DNA of 44,963 bases from positions 1 through 44,963 of the forward strand of contig JAYFQF010000043.1 of the NCBI GenBank assembly GCA_034927285.1. The letters run 5' to 3'. The DNA comes from JAYFQF01 sp034927285. GTDB taxonomy: Bacteria > Bacillota > Peptococcia > DRI-13 > UBA5745. The translations under genes were made by a program, and so were the position numbers. The notes under the pieces are model-generated. The model was given only the letters and a program-made list of their open reading frames with translations, was not told where the DNA came from and did not search any database. Below, in pieces: positions 1 through 8,422 of the stretch; the stretch's first letter is position 1, and every line of letters starts with the position of its first letter.

Positions 1-1861
1 CCGTCACCACGACCCCGAGCGCGGTGACCACATAATAGGAGGCGGCGCCGGCAGCGTTGGTCAGTTCGATGATATTGCGGCCTTCCTTAAGATGCACCGT
101 ATAGCTGCCGTCCTTTGCCGGCTCATAGGAGGTCCAGCCCTGTCCCCAGGCGGTATTGTGGAGGGGACCGTGGACCCGTACCTTCAGGGGAGAGGTAGAA
201 GCCGGGGTAAAGGTATATTCCGCGAAACCCGGCCCCGGGGTCTCCGTGCCTTCCGGCTCAAGGAGCTTTTCCAGAAAATAAAGGGTATCGAATTCGGTCT
301 GGCCGATGTTGGGCCGGATGTCTCCTGCATCGCCGCCTACATTTACCACGATGACGCGGGTATTCTCCGGGTCTATGCCGGGATAATAGATGGGAATACC
401 ATTGCTATTTTGAAATATCAGGGAATCATAGGTCACCTTCACCAGGCTCAGGCCGGGCTTAAGGGCCCGAAGGGCGGCGTATTCCCGGCCCACCGCGCCG
501 GCCTTCTCAACGGCTACCGAATCGCCGATGATCTCATAGTGGAAATCCGGCTCAAAGAAGGTATTTCCCGTGGCGTCTTCCACGGTCTGCCAGACCCGGA
601 AGGCCTCCAGCCGTTTGGATTCCCCTACGTCCAGCAGCAGGTAGCCGCTGTCGTCCACGTTGAGATAGAGGTTGTTTTCCATGAACTTCCCGGCGCTGGC
701 GGCGCCGTCGCCTTCCCCGGGGCCCCGGAGGTTGACGTCCATGGTGGCGTTCAGGCCGTTTTGGTCGCTTACAAAATAGTCCCGGCCGGTTTTGATATAA
801 CCGGTGCCCTCTCCTCCCGTCAGCATCAGGAAGCTCGCCTGCAGGGGGAAGGTCAGGCGGTAAATATCATAATCGGGGCTGGAGTCTCGGTCCACACTGA
901 AATCCTGGCCTTCGAAATATTCCTGGAAGGGATAATAGGCGGCGTTGCCCTGGGTAAACACCCGGGCCGCCACCCCTTTGGTGACCTTGACGGAAAGATC
1001 GCTCTGAAGGGGGAGCGATGGGAAGCTGTCGTTCTCTAACTTCGGAACTTCGCTGCCGCCCCACAGGGTCAATTTTCCGCTGTAGGCGTTCAGTCGGTTG
1101 TCCGCAGGCGTATATTTGTAAGTGAAGGTATTATAACCCGGCGAAACAGGAACGGCATATTTCCACTCCCTATAGCCCACCCAGGGCTCCTGGCCGTCGG
1201 TCACTAGGGTCTTCTTTCCCGGCTCACAGGAGCGGCCGCTTTCGTCGTAAAGGACCGTTTCCCCGCCCTTCTGATACTCCGGCGGCTGAGTCTGAAGCTT
1301 TAACGTTATATAGGAAAAAAAGATGGATTGGGGATCCTGGCCCGGCTCCACAGTAAAGGAGCCCTGGCCCTGCAGCAGATCCTTTTTCTTATCCTTATAA
1401 ATCTTATAGGTATATTCTCCCGGCGCTACGTTCATCCTGTGCGGGGTTTTTATCTTGGTACTCAGGGTAACCTCTGCCTGGTTTCCCGCGGAATCAAACA
1501 CTTCGATATAGGTATAGAGCATTATTTGATATGAATATAAGTATACGTCGCGCTTGGCCGGTTCGGCAAGCAAGGCATTAACCGGTTGTTTCTCATCTGC
1601 CGGCTGGCCTTCTCCGGGCTGCTCATCTGCCGGCTGAACGTCGCCTGGCTGCCCTTCTCCCGGCTGGACGTCTCCTGGCTGCCCTTCTCCCGGCTGGACT
1701 TCGCCTGGCTGCTCCTCTCCCGGCTGGGCCTGGGCTGCCGTCACGTCGCTGTCCAACCCCTGGGCGGAGAGGGCCGCCGGCCCCGGCAAAGCTCCCAGGC
1801 ACAGCAGCAGCGCCAGAACCAGGGCCAGTAATTTTCTTACGTTTCCGTGTCTTTGCGTCAT
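1..1861 (-). CDS. Secreted repeat-linker surface protein (3' end outside window)
   Basis: The reading frame is open from ATG at 1861 to the window edge, so about 620 N-terminal residues are visible and the C-terminus is missing. GGAGG lies 6 bases upstream of the ATG. A Sec signal peptide is clear: basic start, then a Leu/Ala-rich core ending near AALSA. It is followed by about 50 residues of Gln-Pro-Gly-Glu repeats (units such as QPGEGQPGDV) forming a flexible acidic linker. The rest is beta-rich and Tyr/Gly-rich with no motif I can name. The gene follows the DUF4430-type gene at 1932-2789 and probably shares its cobalamin-riboswitch transcript. I infer a cell-surface role, possibly corrinoid capture, but the missing C-terminus, where anchoring or binding domains would sit, prevents a firm call. 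Confidence 0.8.
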   Translation of the reverse strand, partial: MTQRHGNVRKLLALVLALLLCLGALPGPAALSAQGLDSDVTAAQAQPGEEQPGEVQPGEGQPGDVQPGEGQPGDVQPADEQPGEGQPADEKQPVNALLAEPAKRDVYLYSYQIMLYTYIEVFDSAGNQAEVTLSTKIKTPHRMNVAPGEYTYKIYKDKKKDLLQGQGSFTVEPGQDPQSIFFSYITLKLQTQPPEYQKGGETVLYDESGRSCEPGKKTLVTDGQEPWVGYREWKYAVPVSPGYNTFTYKYTPADNRLNAYSGKLTLWGGSEVPKLENDSFPSLPLQSDLSVKVTKGVAARVFTQGNAAYYPFQEYFEGQDFSVDRDSSPDYDIYRLTFPLQASFLMLTGGEGTGYIKTGRDYFVSDQNGLNATMDVNLRGPGEGDGAASAGKFMENNLYLNVDDSGYLLLDVGESKRLEAFRVWQTVEDATGNTFFEPDFHYEIIGDSVAVEKAGAVGREYAALRALKPGLSLVKVTYDSLIFQNSNGIPIYYPGIDPENTRVIVVNVGGDAGDIRPNIGQTEFDTLYFLEKLLEPEGTETPGPGFAEYTFTPASTSPLKVRVHGPLHNTAWGQGWTSYEPAKDGSYTVHLKEGRNIIELTNAAGAASYYVVTALGVVVT

Positions 1862-1879
1862 AGTCTATCCTCCATTAAG

Positions 1880-1905
1880 AGGGGGCACTTTTTCAAAGTG
1901 CCCCC
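1880..1905 (-). promoter_or_regulatory. Intergenic mRNA hairpin between the two surface-protein genes
   Basis: A perfect 12-bp inverted repeat (AGGGGGCACTTT / AAAGTGCCCCCT) with a two-base loop lies between the stop at 1932 and the GGAGG of the next gene. The 3' side continues TCTTAATGG rather than a run of T, so it is not a good intrinsic terminator. A processing or stabilising hairpin within an operon, or partial attenuation, is more likely. Confidence 0.55.
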
Positions 1906-1931
1906 TTATTTCCTCTTTCCCTGCAGATTTC

Positions 1932-2789
1932 TTAAATCGCCGGCAATGTGCCGGGGAATGTAATCGCGCCGTAAGCGCCGTACTTCCACATCACCACGTC
2001 ATTGGACTGAAGGGAGAATTCGTCAGGCCCGAAAAGGGAGGACAGCTCCACCAGCTGATTATTGCGATACACCCGGTACTGCCAGCCGGTATAGGTGTCA
2101 TCGTCGGCATAATACCAAACACCATCGACCTTCATGTTTCTGACTACGTAGGTGCCGTATTGCTGCTGATAGGTATACTGGTCAATGGCGCCAGTGTAAA
2201 GCATACGGACGATGCTGTCCATCACGCTGGGATAGCTGGTATTGCCGTAGAAGTCATTGCCGGATACCGTTGAGGCCGTCCCATCGGTTTTAAGCGTAAC
2301 ATTATCGGTATAGACCCGGAACGAAACATTGCTGACGTCGGGGCTTACGCCGTCCACCACAACGGAAAAATTGGTCGTGGCGCCGGTGGCGTTATTTTCA
2401 ACCTCGATGCTGGCGATACCGGGGTCCGCCGTCTCTTCTACGTAGATGGCGCCTGTGGCGGCCCACTTGTCGCCGATTTGCTGGGCATAATAGTCCGCCA
2501 CGTATACGCCGGAGGTACTGCCGCTCACCACGGACCAGGTCACGTTCTCCGCCCCTGTCTCGTCCGTAAAGCCCGTGGGCATCCAGTCGCTGTCGGCAGG
2601 GCAGGCGGTAAAGGTAAAGAGATCCTCTGTGCCCGCAGCGGTTGTATGCGAATAATCCGATTGCCAGGCCACCAGATTGGGGTCGCTATCGGCCGCAAAG
2701 AGGCCGCTGGCCGAGCAGGACAACAGGAACATGACCGCCAAAAGCAGGGAGAAAAGCTTACGGGAATTTATCAGCTTTTTCATTTTCAA
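1932..2789 (-). CDS. Secreted DUF4430 (transcobalamin-like C-terminus) protein
   Basis: 285 residues. The start is supported by AAGGAG upstream. The N-terminus is a signal peptide with a basic start and a hydrophobic stretch near residues 13-31. An LLSC sequence makes a weak lipobox possible, but cleavage after GLFA is equally plausible. Residues about 170-280 have the organisation of DUF4430, the domain related to the beta domain of intrinsic factor and transcobalamin: a conserved GWQYRVYRN, then a tail reading NDVVMWKYGAYG. The N-terminal part looks like an Ig-type beta sandwich. The gene is the first after a cobalamin riboswitch with an attenuator, so synthesis should rise when cobalamin is scarce. 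I infer extracellular corrinoid binding; the ligand itself is not proven by sequence. Confidence 0.8.
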   Translation of the reverse strand: MKMKKLINSRKLFSLLLAVMFLLSCSASGLFAADSDPNLVAWQSDYSHTTAAGTEDLFTFTACPADSDWMPTGFTDETGAENVTWSVVSGSTSGVYVADYYAQQIGDKWAATGAIYVEETADPGIASIEVENNATGATTNFSVVVDGVSPDVSNVSFRVYTDNVTLKTDGTASTVSGNDFYGNTSYPSVMDSIVRMLYTGAIDQYTYQQQYGTYVVRNMKVDGVWYYADDDTYTGWQYRVYRNNQLVELSSLFGPDEFSLQSNDVVMWKYGAYGAITFPGTLPAI

Positions 2790-2950
2790 TTTCTCCTTTT
2801 CTCATTTTTCCCCTTTGCCGGGGTTTTCCCGCGCCGGGGATTACCGGCCGCGAGCCCATGGATATCGTGGTCCTTTAATAAAACAGGCCCATAGGCATCA
2901 TCTCCTTTTCGCCGGTGATTTTCCGCTTTAGCATCGGCGGGGATTTTCTG

Positions 2951-3000
2951 AAAATAAAAAAGCATCAATTTCTGTCTTTTCCAGACGAGAAATTGATGCA
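2951..3000 (-). terminator. Intrinsic terminator of the riboswitch expression platform
   Basis: A perfect 12-bp stem (GCATCAATTTCT / AGAAATTGATGC, 2988-2999 with 2962-2973) and 14-base loop is followed on the minus strand by TTTTTTATTTT. It lies between the riboswitch aptamer and the DUF4430 gene, about 160 bases before the start codon. It would stop transcription when the ligand is bound, the usual OFF arrangement of cobalamin riboswitches. Confidence 0.85.
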
Positions 3001-3059
3001 ACCGTATTTTTGCATTCAATCCCGCGGGGGATACACCGCCGCGAAAATAAGCAAAGGAA

Positions 3060-3345
3060 TCGTGTAAGTCTTCTGACTCGCGTTATGGAAGCCAATGCTT
3101 CCTGCGTCCGTATCCTACCTTCCCCAGGGGCAACAAGATGCCCCAAAGTGGCTGACTTTCGTCCACATACCGGTTTACCGGTATTTCGGTACGGCCTCAC
3201 GCTCACAGCGCCGGTTACGCGGGGCTTTTCACCCCATTCCATCTGACGCCGCGGCCTGACCCTCCGGTCTTTACGGCAGCGACGACACCATCCCCTTATA
3301 TCTTTTTCTAAGAACAAGGAAAAAGCTTGTCCTGAACCACAACAT
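3060..3345 (-). promoter_or_regulatory. Cobalamin (B12) riboswitch
   Basis: Read on the minus strand, the leader carries the conserved blocks of the cobalamin riboswitch in order. These are a GGAATGGGGTGAAAAGCCCC block, a CCGGCGCTG core, a peripheral arm ending in GCCACT, a GGGGAAGG block and a GCGAGTCAGAAGAC box near 3068-3080 (class consensus AGTCAGGANACC). Several blocks are slightly divergent (AGTCAGAAGAC), but their order and spacing fit the class. A promoter lies just upstream and an intrinsic terminator just downstream. It controls the two surface-protein genes at 1-2789. The ends of the aptamer are approximate. Confidence 0.88.
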
Positions 3346-3359
3346 CTGCATTCAAGTGC

Positions 3360-3388
3360 ATGTTAACACCTGTGGAGAATTTTGTCAA
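3360..3388 (-). promoter_or_regulatory. Sigma-A promoter of the riboswitch leader
   Basis: TTGACA (3383-3388), a 17-base spacer and TAACAT (3360-3365) face left. Initiation near 3353 would place the aptamer immediately at the 5' end of the transcript. The stretch 3389-3483 between this promoter and the hemW stop is AT-rich and I see nothing else in it. Confidence 0.75.
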
Positions 3389-3483
3389 TCTATATCGCAT
3401 ATATTTTTTGCTAATTTCATATATTATATAAAATTAAAAACAAATAGACAAAATTTTTGATTTTTAATCTTAGAGTATACCCA

Positions 3484-4662
3484 TCAACGCCCCAGCTCCC
3501 GCAGCAAAGACACGATCACTTCATTGTTCACCAGCATGCCTTCCAGCGTGGGTTTCAGCCGTTCCCCTTCGATATACAGCGTCCCCAGACGAAGCTGGGT
3601 TTCCAGGGAACGCCGGCATTTTTCCTTAAGATCAACGCCGAATTCCCGGCTGAAGGCAGCCAGATCCAGACCTTCCGCCAGCCGGAGCCCCAAAAGCAGG
3701 GCTTCCTCCTGTTTTTCCAGGGAGGTCAGGCTTTCCTGAGCTTCCCGGGGCAAAGAGCCGGACTTCACCGCTTTTTGGTAGCGGGACAGGGAACAGACAT
3801 TGGTGTAGCGCTGATCGTTCAGATAGCCGGCAGCCCCGGCTCCCAGGCCCAGATAACACCCCCGCCGCCAGTATAGCAGATTATGCCGGCTTTCCCGGCC
3901 CGGCAGCGCATAGTTGCTGATCTCATAATGCAGGTAGCCCGCCCTGGTTAATATCCGGTGGGCCGCCAGGAACTGCCTCCGTCCCAGTTCTTCGCCGGCG
4001 GCATATCCGGCTCCTTCTCCCAGTTCCCGGGCCAGGGGCGTTCCTTCCTCCACGTTCAGCTGGTAAAGGGAGATATGCTCCGGCCGGTAAGACAAAGCCT
4101 GCCCCAGGGTCTTTTCCCAGTGCTCCAGGCTTTGATCTTTCAGGCCGTACATCAAATCCAGGTTCAGATTGGTAAAGCCGGCCAGCCGGGCCAGGCCCCA
4201 GGCGCGGTCGAAATCCCCGGCGTTATGGCTGCGGCCCAGCCAGAGGAGATAGCGGTCGTCAAAGCTTTGGGCTCCTAAAGAAAGCCTGGTGACGCCGTGA
4301 GCTTTCAGCAAGGTCAGCTTTTTTTCCTCCAGGACGCCGGGGTTTGCTTCCACAGTAAATTCCTGGCCCGAAAAGCCTCCGGGCCAAAACAGCTCCTCCA
4401 GGCCCGTTAAAAGCCGGGCCAATATTCCCGCCGTCAGGTAAGCCGGGGTGCCGCCGCCTAAATAAACGGTACGAAAGCCCACTCCGGCTTTATCTTCCGC
4501 CCACAGCCCGCTTTTTTGCTGCCGCCGGTACAAAGCCCCTTCCCCCAAAAGAGCCGCCACATAGGCGGCCTGCTCTTTTTCCCCAAGGCCGCCGCTGGAA
4601 AAAAAGCTGCAATACCGGCAGCGGCGCAGGCAAAAAGGGATATGGACATATAAGCCGGCCAT
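3484..4662 (-). CDS. hemW: HemW-type radical SAM protein (coproporphyrinogen oxidase-like, heme chaperone)
   Basis: 392 residues, the usual length for HemW. The radical SAM cluster motif is at residues 11-18 (CLRRCRYC). It lacks the extra Cys that follows in true HemN coproporphyrinogen dehydrogenase, so HemW (heme-binding chaperone, formerly YggW) is the better name. The SAM-binding GGGTP motif follows near residue 70, and a HemN-type C-terminal domain is present. The start ATG lies 2 bases after the lepA stop, with GAGGA inside the end of lepA, so the two are translationally coupled. The lepA-hemW pair is a standard Firmicutes arrangement. The heat-shock genes (hrcA, grpE, dnaK) that often follow hemW are not here; riboswitch-controlled surface genes take their place. 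Confidence 0.93.
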   Translation of the reverse strand: MAGLYVHIPFCLRRCRYCSFFSSGGLGEKEQAAYVAALLGEGALYRRQQKSGLWAEDKAGVGFRTVYLGGGTPAYLTAGILARLLTGLEELFWPGGFSGQEFTVEANPGVLEEKKLTLLKAHGVTRLSLGAQSFDDRYLLWLGRSHNAGDFDRAWGLARLAGFTNLNLDLMYGLKDQSLEHWEKTLGQALSYRPEHISLYQLNVEEGTPLARELGEGAGYAAGEELGRRQFLAAHRILTRAGYLHYEISNYALPGRESRHNLLYWRRGCYLGLGAGAAGYLNDQRYTNVCSLSRYQKAVKSGSLPREAQESLTSLEKQEEALLLGLRLAEGLDLAAFSREFGVDLKEKCRRSLETQLRLGTLYIEGERLKPTLEGMLVNNEVIVSLLRELGR

Positions 4663-4664
4663 GA

Positions 4665-6470
4665 CTATTCCTCATCCAGGGAAAGCACCGCCATGAAGGC
4701 CTCCTGGGGAATCTCCACGCTGCCTACCTGTTTCATGCGTTTCTTTCCTTCCTTTTGCTTTTCCAGGAGCTTTCTTTTCCGGGAGATGTCGCCGCCATAA
4801 CACTTGTCGATAACGTTTTTGCGGTAGGCCTTAACGGATTCCCGGGCGATGACCTTTGAGCCGATGGCGGCCTGCACCGGCACCTCAAACATCTGCCGGG
4901 GGATCAGGCTTCTCAGCCGGACCACCAGCTTTCTGCCTCTGGCCTGGGCCTTATCCTTATGCACAATGATGGACAGGGCGTCCACCGATTCGCCGTTGAT
5001 CATGATATCCAGCTTCACCAGGTTGCTGGTCACATAATCCTTCATTTCGTAATCCAGGGAAGCATAACCCCTGGTACGGGATTTCAGTTCGTCAAAAAAG
5101 TCGAAAATAATCTCCGCCAGGGGCAGCTCATAATGCAGATGCACCCTGGTGGCGGTCATATACTCCATATTAATAAAGGCACCCCGCTTGTCTCTGCACA
5201 GCTCCATCACTGCTCCTACATACTCGGAAGGGACCATGATGGAAGCCGTTACAAAGGGCTCCAGGATTTCCTGGATTTTCTGAGTCGGCGGCATTTTGGT
5301 GGGATTGTCGATGAATATCCTCTCACCGTTGGTCTGAAGGATCTCATAGACCACGCTGGGAGCCGTGGTAATCAGATCCAGGTCGTATTCTCTTTCCAGC
5401 CTTTCATGGATAATATCCATGTGCAAAAGCCCTAAAAAGCCGCAGCGATAGCCAAAACCCAAAGCCACGGAAGTTTCCGGCTCGAATAAAAGAGAAGCGT
5501 CGTTCAGCTGCAGTTTTTCGAGAGCGTCTCTTAAGCGGTCATAATCGTTGGCCTCCACAGGATAAAGGCCGCAGTATACCATAGGCGTGGCGTGCCGGTA
5601 GCCCGGCAGGACCTGGGAGGCCGGGTTTTCTCCGCCGGTGATGGTATCTCCCACCCGGGTATCCTTAACATTTTTTATGCTGGCGGCCAGATAGCCTACC
5701 ATCCCGGCTTCCAGGGAATCCACCAGCTTCATGGCCGGCACGAAGGCCCCGGTTTCGATGACCTCAAATTTTTTGCCGCTGGACATCATCTGAATGGTAT
5801 CGCCCTTTTTTACCTGGCCGTCCACTACCCGGATATAGGACAGGGCGCCCCGGTAGGCGTCAAAGTTGGAATCGAAGATCAGCGCCTTCAGCGGGCCTGC
5901 GGGGTTTCCCCGGGGGCAGGGCACCTTGGCCACGATAGCTTCCAGGATCTCCGGGATACCGGTGCCGTCCTTGGCCGAAGCCAGAATGGCTTCGCTGCAG
6001 TCCAGGCCGATGACGTCCTCGATCTCTTTTTTTACGCCTTCCGGGTCGGCGCTGGGCAGGTCGATCTTGTTAATGACGGGGATGATCTCCAGATTATGCT
6101 CCAGGGCCAGATATACATTAGCCAGGGTCTGGGCCTCGATGCCCTGGGTGGCGTCCACCACCAGCAGGGCGCCTTCACAGGCCGCCAGGCTGCGGGAAAC
6201 TTCATAGGAAAAGTCCACGTGACCCGGGGTATCGATCAGATTCAGCAGATATTCTTCACCGTCCGGGGCGGTATAGGTCATCCTGACCGGCGTCAGCTTG
6301 ATGGTGATGCCTCTTTCCTTTTCCAGATCCATCTGGTCCAGGATCTGCTTTGACGTCATTTCCCGGGGAGTCAGCGTACCGGTATATTCCAATATGCGGT
6401 CCGCCAGGGTAGATTTACCGTGGTCGATATGAGCGATGATACAAAAATTGCGGATCTTTTCCTGATTCAT
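4665..6470 (-). CDS. lepA: Elongation factor 4 (LepA), ribosome-associated GTPase
   Basis: About 601 residues, full length for LepA/EF4, a translational GTPase that acts on ribosomes during initiation and back-translocation. The GTPase motifs are intact: AHIDHGKST (residues 13-21), DTPGHVD (80-86) and NKID (134-137). Domain II, the EF-G-like domains and the LepA-specific C-terminal region rich in Lys/Arg follow. I start it at 6470 rather than at the upstream ATG at 6503 because GGAGGAAACAG immediately precedes 6470 and homologues begin near MNQEKIRNF. It is upstream of and coupled to hemW. A 65-base gap separates it from murJ, with no obvious terminator, so readthrough from murJ is likely. 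Confidence 0.96.
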   Translation of the reverse strand: MNQEKIRNFCIIAHIDHGKSTLADRILEYTGTLTPREMTSKQILDQMDLEKERGITIKLTPVRMTYTAPDGEEYLLNLIDTPGHVDFSYEVSRSLAACEGALLVVDATQGIEAQTLANVYLALEHNLEIIPVINKIDLPSADPEGVKKEIEDVIGLDCSEAILASAKDGTGIPEILEAIVAKVPCPRGNPAGPLKALIFDSNFDAYRGALSYIRVVDGQVKKGDTIQMMSSGKKFEVIETGAFVPAMKLVDSLEAGMVGYLAASIKNVKDTRVGDTITGGENPASQVLPGYRHATPMVYCGLYPVEANDYDRLRDALEKLQLNDASLLFEPETSVALGFGYRCGFLGLLHMDIIHERLEREYDLDLITTAPSVVYEILQTNGERIFIDNPTKMPPTQKIQEILEPFVTASIMVPSEYVGAVMELCRDKRGAFINMEYMTATRVHLHYELPLAEIIFDFFDELKSRTRGYASLDYEMKDYVTSNLVKLDIMINGESVDALSIIVHKDKAQARGRKLVVRLRSLIPRQMFEVPVQAAIGSKVIARESVKAYRKNVIDKCYGGDISRKRKLLEKQKEGKKRMKQVGSVEIPQEAFMAVLSLDEE

Positions 6471-6535
6471 CTGTTTCCTCCGAATAAATTCTTCCTTATC
6501 CAAATCACTTTATCACTAAAGGGCGATTTTGTCTG

Positions 6536-8107
6536 CTATTTTTGTTTGAAGCGGCGTTTTAAAACGCTTTTTACAAAATTGATTTCCTCCATCCCCAAAA
6601 GCAGGCTTAGCGCCACGTAGAGCAGACCTCCCAGGCCTACGGCGCCGATCACCTGGATCATCTGTCCGGTTTTTGTGGCCACGTCCACCACATAGGTTTC
6701 CAGCGCCCAACTGACGGTAAGGGCGCCGGCCCCCATAATCAGCGAAACGCCCAGGATTTTGAAAAAAGAGCTGAGAATATGGCGCAGGTCCACCCTGCCG
6801 ATTTTCCGGCGCAAAAGCCACAGCAGCAAAAGAAAGTTAACGATCCCGGCCAGAGAATAGGACAGCGCCAGTCCCCCGGTGCCCAGGCTTTCGATCAGGA
6901 CATAATTCAGCGCGATGTTCAGCCCCATGGTGCCGGCTCCGGTAATGACCGGGGTCCAGGTATTCTGCAGGGCATAAAACATCCGGTTCATCAACTGCAC
7001 CCCGCCGTAAGCGCAGAGGCCCAGACAGAAATAGCTTAAGGTATAAGCGGTCAGCGACGTACTGTCGCTGGAAAAGCTGCCCTGCTGGTAAAGCAGACGG
7101 ACCACCGGCTCGCTTAAGACAGCCAGTCCCACCGCCGCCGGGATCGTTATATAAAAAATCGTCCGCAGCCCCAGGGAAAAGGAGCTCTTGAACAAGTCCA
7201 TCTCCCGCCGGGCTACTTGTCCGGTCAGCGTAGGAAAAACCGCCATGGCAATAGTGGTTGCGAAAATACCGATAGGAAGCTGCATCAGTCTTTGAGACCA
7301 GCGAATCGCGGTCAGGGAACCGCTGGCCATGGAAGAAGACAGGTTCTGCTGAACAAAAAGTCCCAGCTGATTCATGGAAAAGCTTAAAACCACGGGCACC
7401 ATCAAAAAGAATATCCGGCGGACTCCGGGATGGCCCAGGTCGATCTTCGGCTCGTAGCGGAGACCGCTGCGGCAAACCGCGGTAAACTGGATAAGGAACT
7501 GCGTCACGGCGCCGATCACCACGCCGACAGAAAAGCCCACAATGCCAAAGCGTTTTTGCAACAGCAGGCCGCCCAGGATAATCATCACGTTGTACATGAC
7601 GGAAGCCAGCGAAGTGGAGAAAAAGCGCTGATAGGAATTCAGTATCCCCATGCAGATCCCGTTCAGGGCCATGAAGAAGGCCTGGATCAGCATGATCCGG
7701 GTCATAGTTACCGTCAGCGCCATATATTCCGGATCAAAGCCGGGCACCAGCAGCTTTTCCACGATCAACGGGGCCAGTATCGCCGCAATGCCGATCCCCA
7801 AAAGGAATACCGGTACCACGATATTAAAAATACTGCTGGCCACCTTCCAGCCTTCATCCTCCCGGTCCGTGGCGATGTAACTGGAAAAAACCGGGATAAA
7901 GGCCGCGCTGACGGCGCCCCCCACCAAAAGTGAGTACAGGAAATCAGGTATGGAAAAGGCCGCCAGATAAGCGTCCGTCATCTTTCCCTGCCCGTAGGTG
8001 GAAGAGATGATGATGTCCCGGACATAGCCCAGCACCCTGGATAAGATTGTTGAAGCCATTAACAGCCCCGCCGCCTGAACGACGCCGGCACCTCTGGATT
8101 TATTCAT
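6536..8107 (-). CDS. murJ: Lipid II flippase MurJ (MviN family)
   Basis: About 523 residues, multi-spanning (roughly 14 hydrophobic segments), with the MOP-superfamily character of MurJ. It shows the typical N-terminal Ser/Arg-rich stretch (ASTILSRVLGYVRD), a conserved central QLPIGIFATTIAMAVFPTL stretch, and the AYGGVQLMNRMFYALQNT segment of the seventh and eighth helices. It moves the peptidoglycan precursor lipid II across the cytoplasmic membrane. I start it at 8107 because GGGAGG lies 7 bases upstream; an upstream ATG at 8140 lacks such a site. Spore formers often have several MurJ/SpoVB paralogues, so the exact member is uncertain. It is placed between spoIIP and lepA in the same direction. 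Confidence 0.88.
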   Translation of the reverse strand: MNKSRGAGVVQAAGLLMASTILSRVLGYVRDIIISSTYGQGKMTDAYLAAFSIPDFLYSLLVGGAVSAAFIPVFSSYIATDREDEGWKVASSIFNIVVPVFLLGIGIAAILAPLIVEKLLVPGFDPEYMALTVTMTRIMLIQAFFMALNGICMGILNSYQRFFSTSLASVMYNVMIILGGLLLQKRFGIVGFSVGVVIGAVTQFLIQFTAVCRSGLRYEPKIDLGHPGVRRIFFLMVPVVLSFSMNQLGLFVQQNLSSSMASGSLTAIRWSQRLMQLPIGIFATTIAMAVFPTLTGQVARREMDLFKSSFSLGLRTIFYITIPAAVGLAVLSEPVVRLLYQQGSFSSDSTSLTAYTLSYFCLGLCAYGGVQLMNRMFYALQNTWTPVITGAGTMGLNIALNYVLIESLGTGGLALSYSLAGIVNFLLLLWLLRRKIGRVDLRHILSSFFKILGVSLIMGAGALTVSWALETYVVDVATKTGQMIQVIGAVGLGGLLYVALSLLLGMEEINFVKSVLKRRFKQK

Positions 8108-8149
8108 CACAAGCCTCCCACCAGGCATTTCCCCCGGCACTTTTACATT

Positions 8150-8422
8150 TTATCGAAATCCCGGGGTCTTGTCCATCATTTGAAAACAATCTGCCAAAAA
8201 AGTGGGAAGGTATTCCCGGAAATCAGGAAATCTCCGGGAGAAGTAGCCGGTGCTTTCCTCGATGCGATAGGTTACCATGCCGATGGCCCCCACCAGGAAA
8301 AGCAAAAAAAGCAGAACCAGGGTCAGAACGCCGAGAAACCGGCGCCTGGCCTTTCGCTCCGCCCTTTTTTTCTCCAGGGTTCTTTCCAGCCGGCTGGGCC
8401 GGCGAAAAGCTTCTTCAGTCAA
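8150..8422 (-). CDS. Small single-pass membrane protein of unknown function
   Basis: 90 residues. I cannot assign a family. Residues 1-28 are very basic and probably a cytoplasmic helix (RTLEKKRAERKARRRF). Residues about 29-51 are a single strong transmembrane segment. About 40 residues with aromatic and acidic positions follow outside the membrane. The start is a TTG that overlaps the spoIIP stop by 8 bases, with GGAGG ending nine bases before it, inside spoIIP, so translation is coupled to spoIIP. The topology resembles small division or sporulation accessory proteins such as FtsL, but no sequence motif supports that. Position suggests expression with spoIIP in sporulation. Confidence 0.7.
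   Translation of the reverse strand: MTEEAFRRPSRLERTLEKKRAERKARRRFLGVLTLVLLFLLFLVGAIGMVTYRIEESTGYFSRRFPDFREYLPTFLADCFQMMDKTPGFR

Noticed and set aside
92..1039. Plus-strand open frame of 315 codons
   Set aside because: It is antisense to the signal-peptide-bearing surface protein, which has a clear ribosome binding site and protein-like composition.
2786..3317. Minus-strand open frames across the leader
   Set aside because: They cover the cobalamin riboswitch and its terminator; the conserved RNA blocks explain the sequence.
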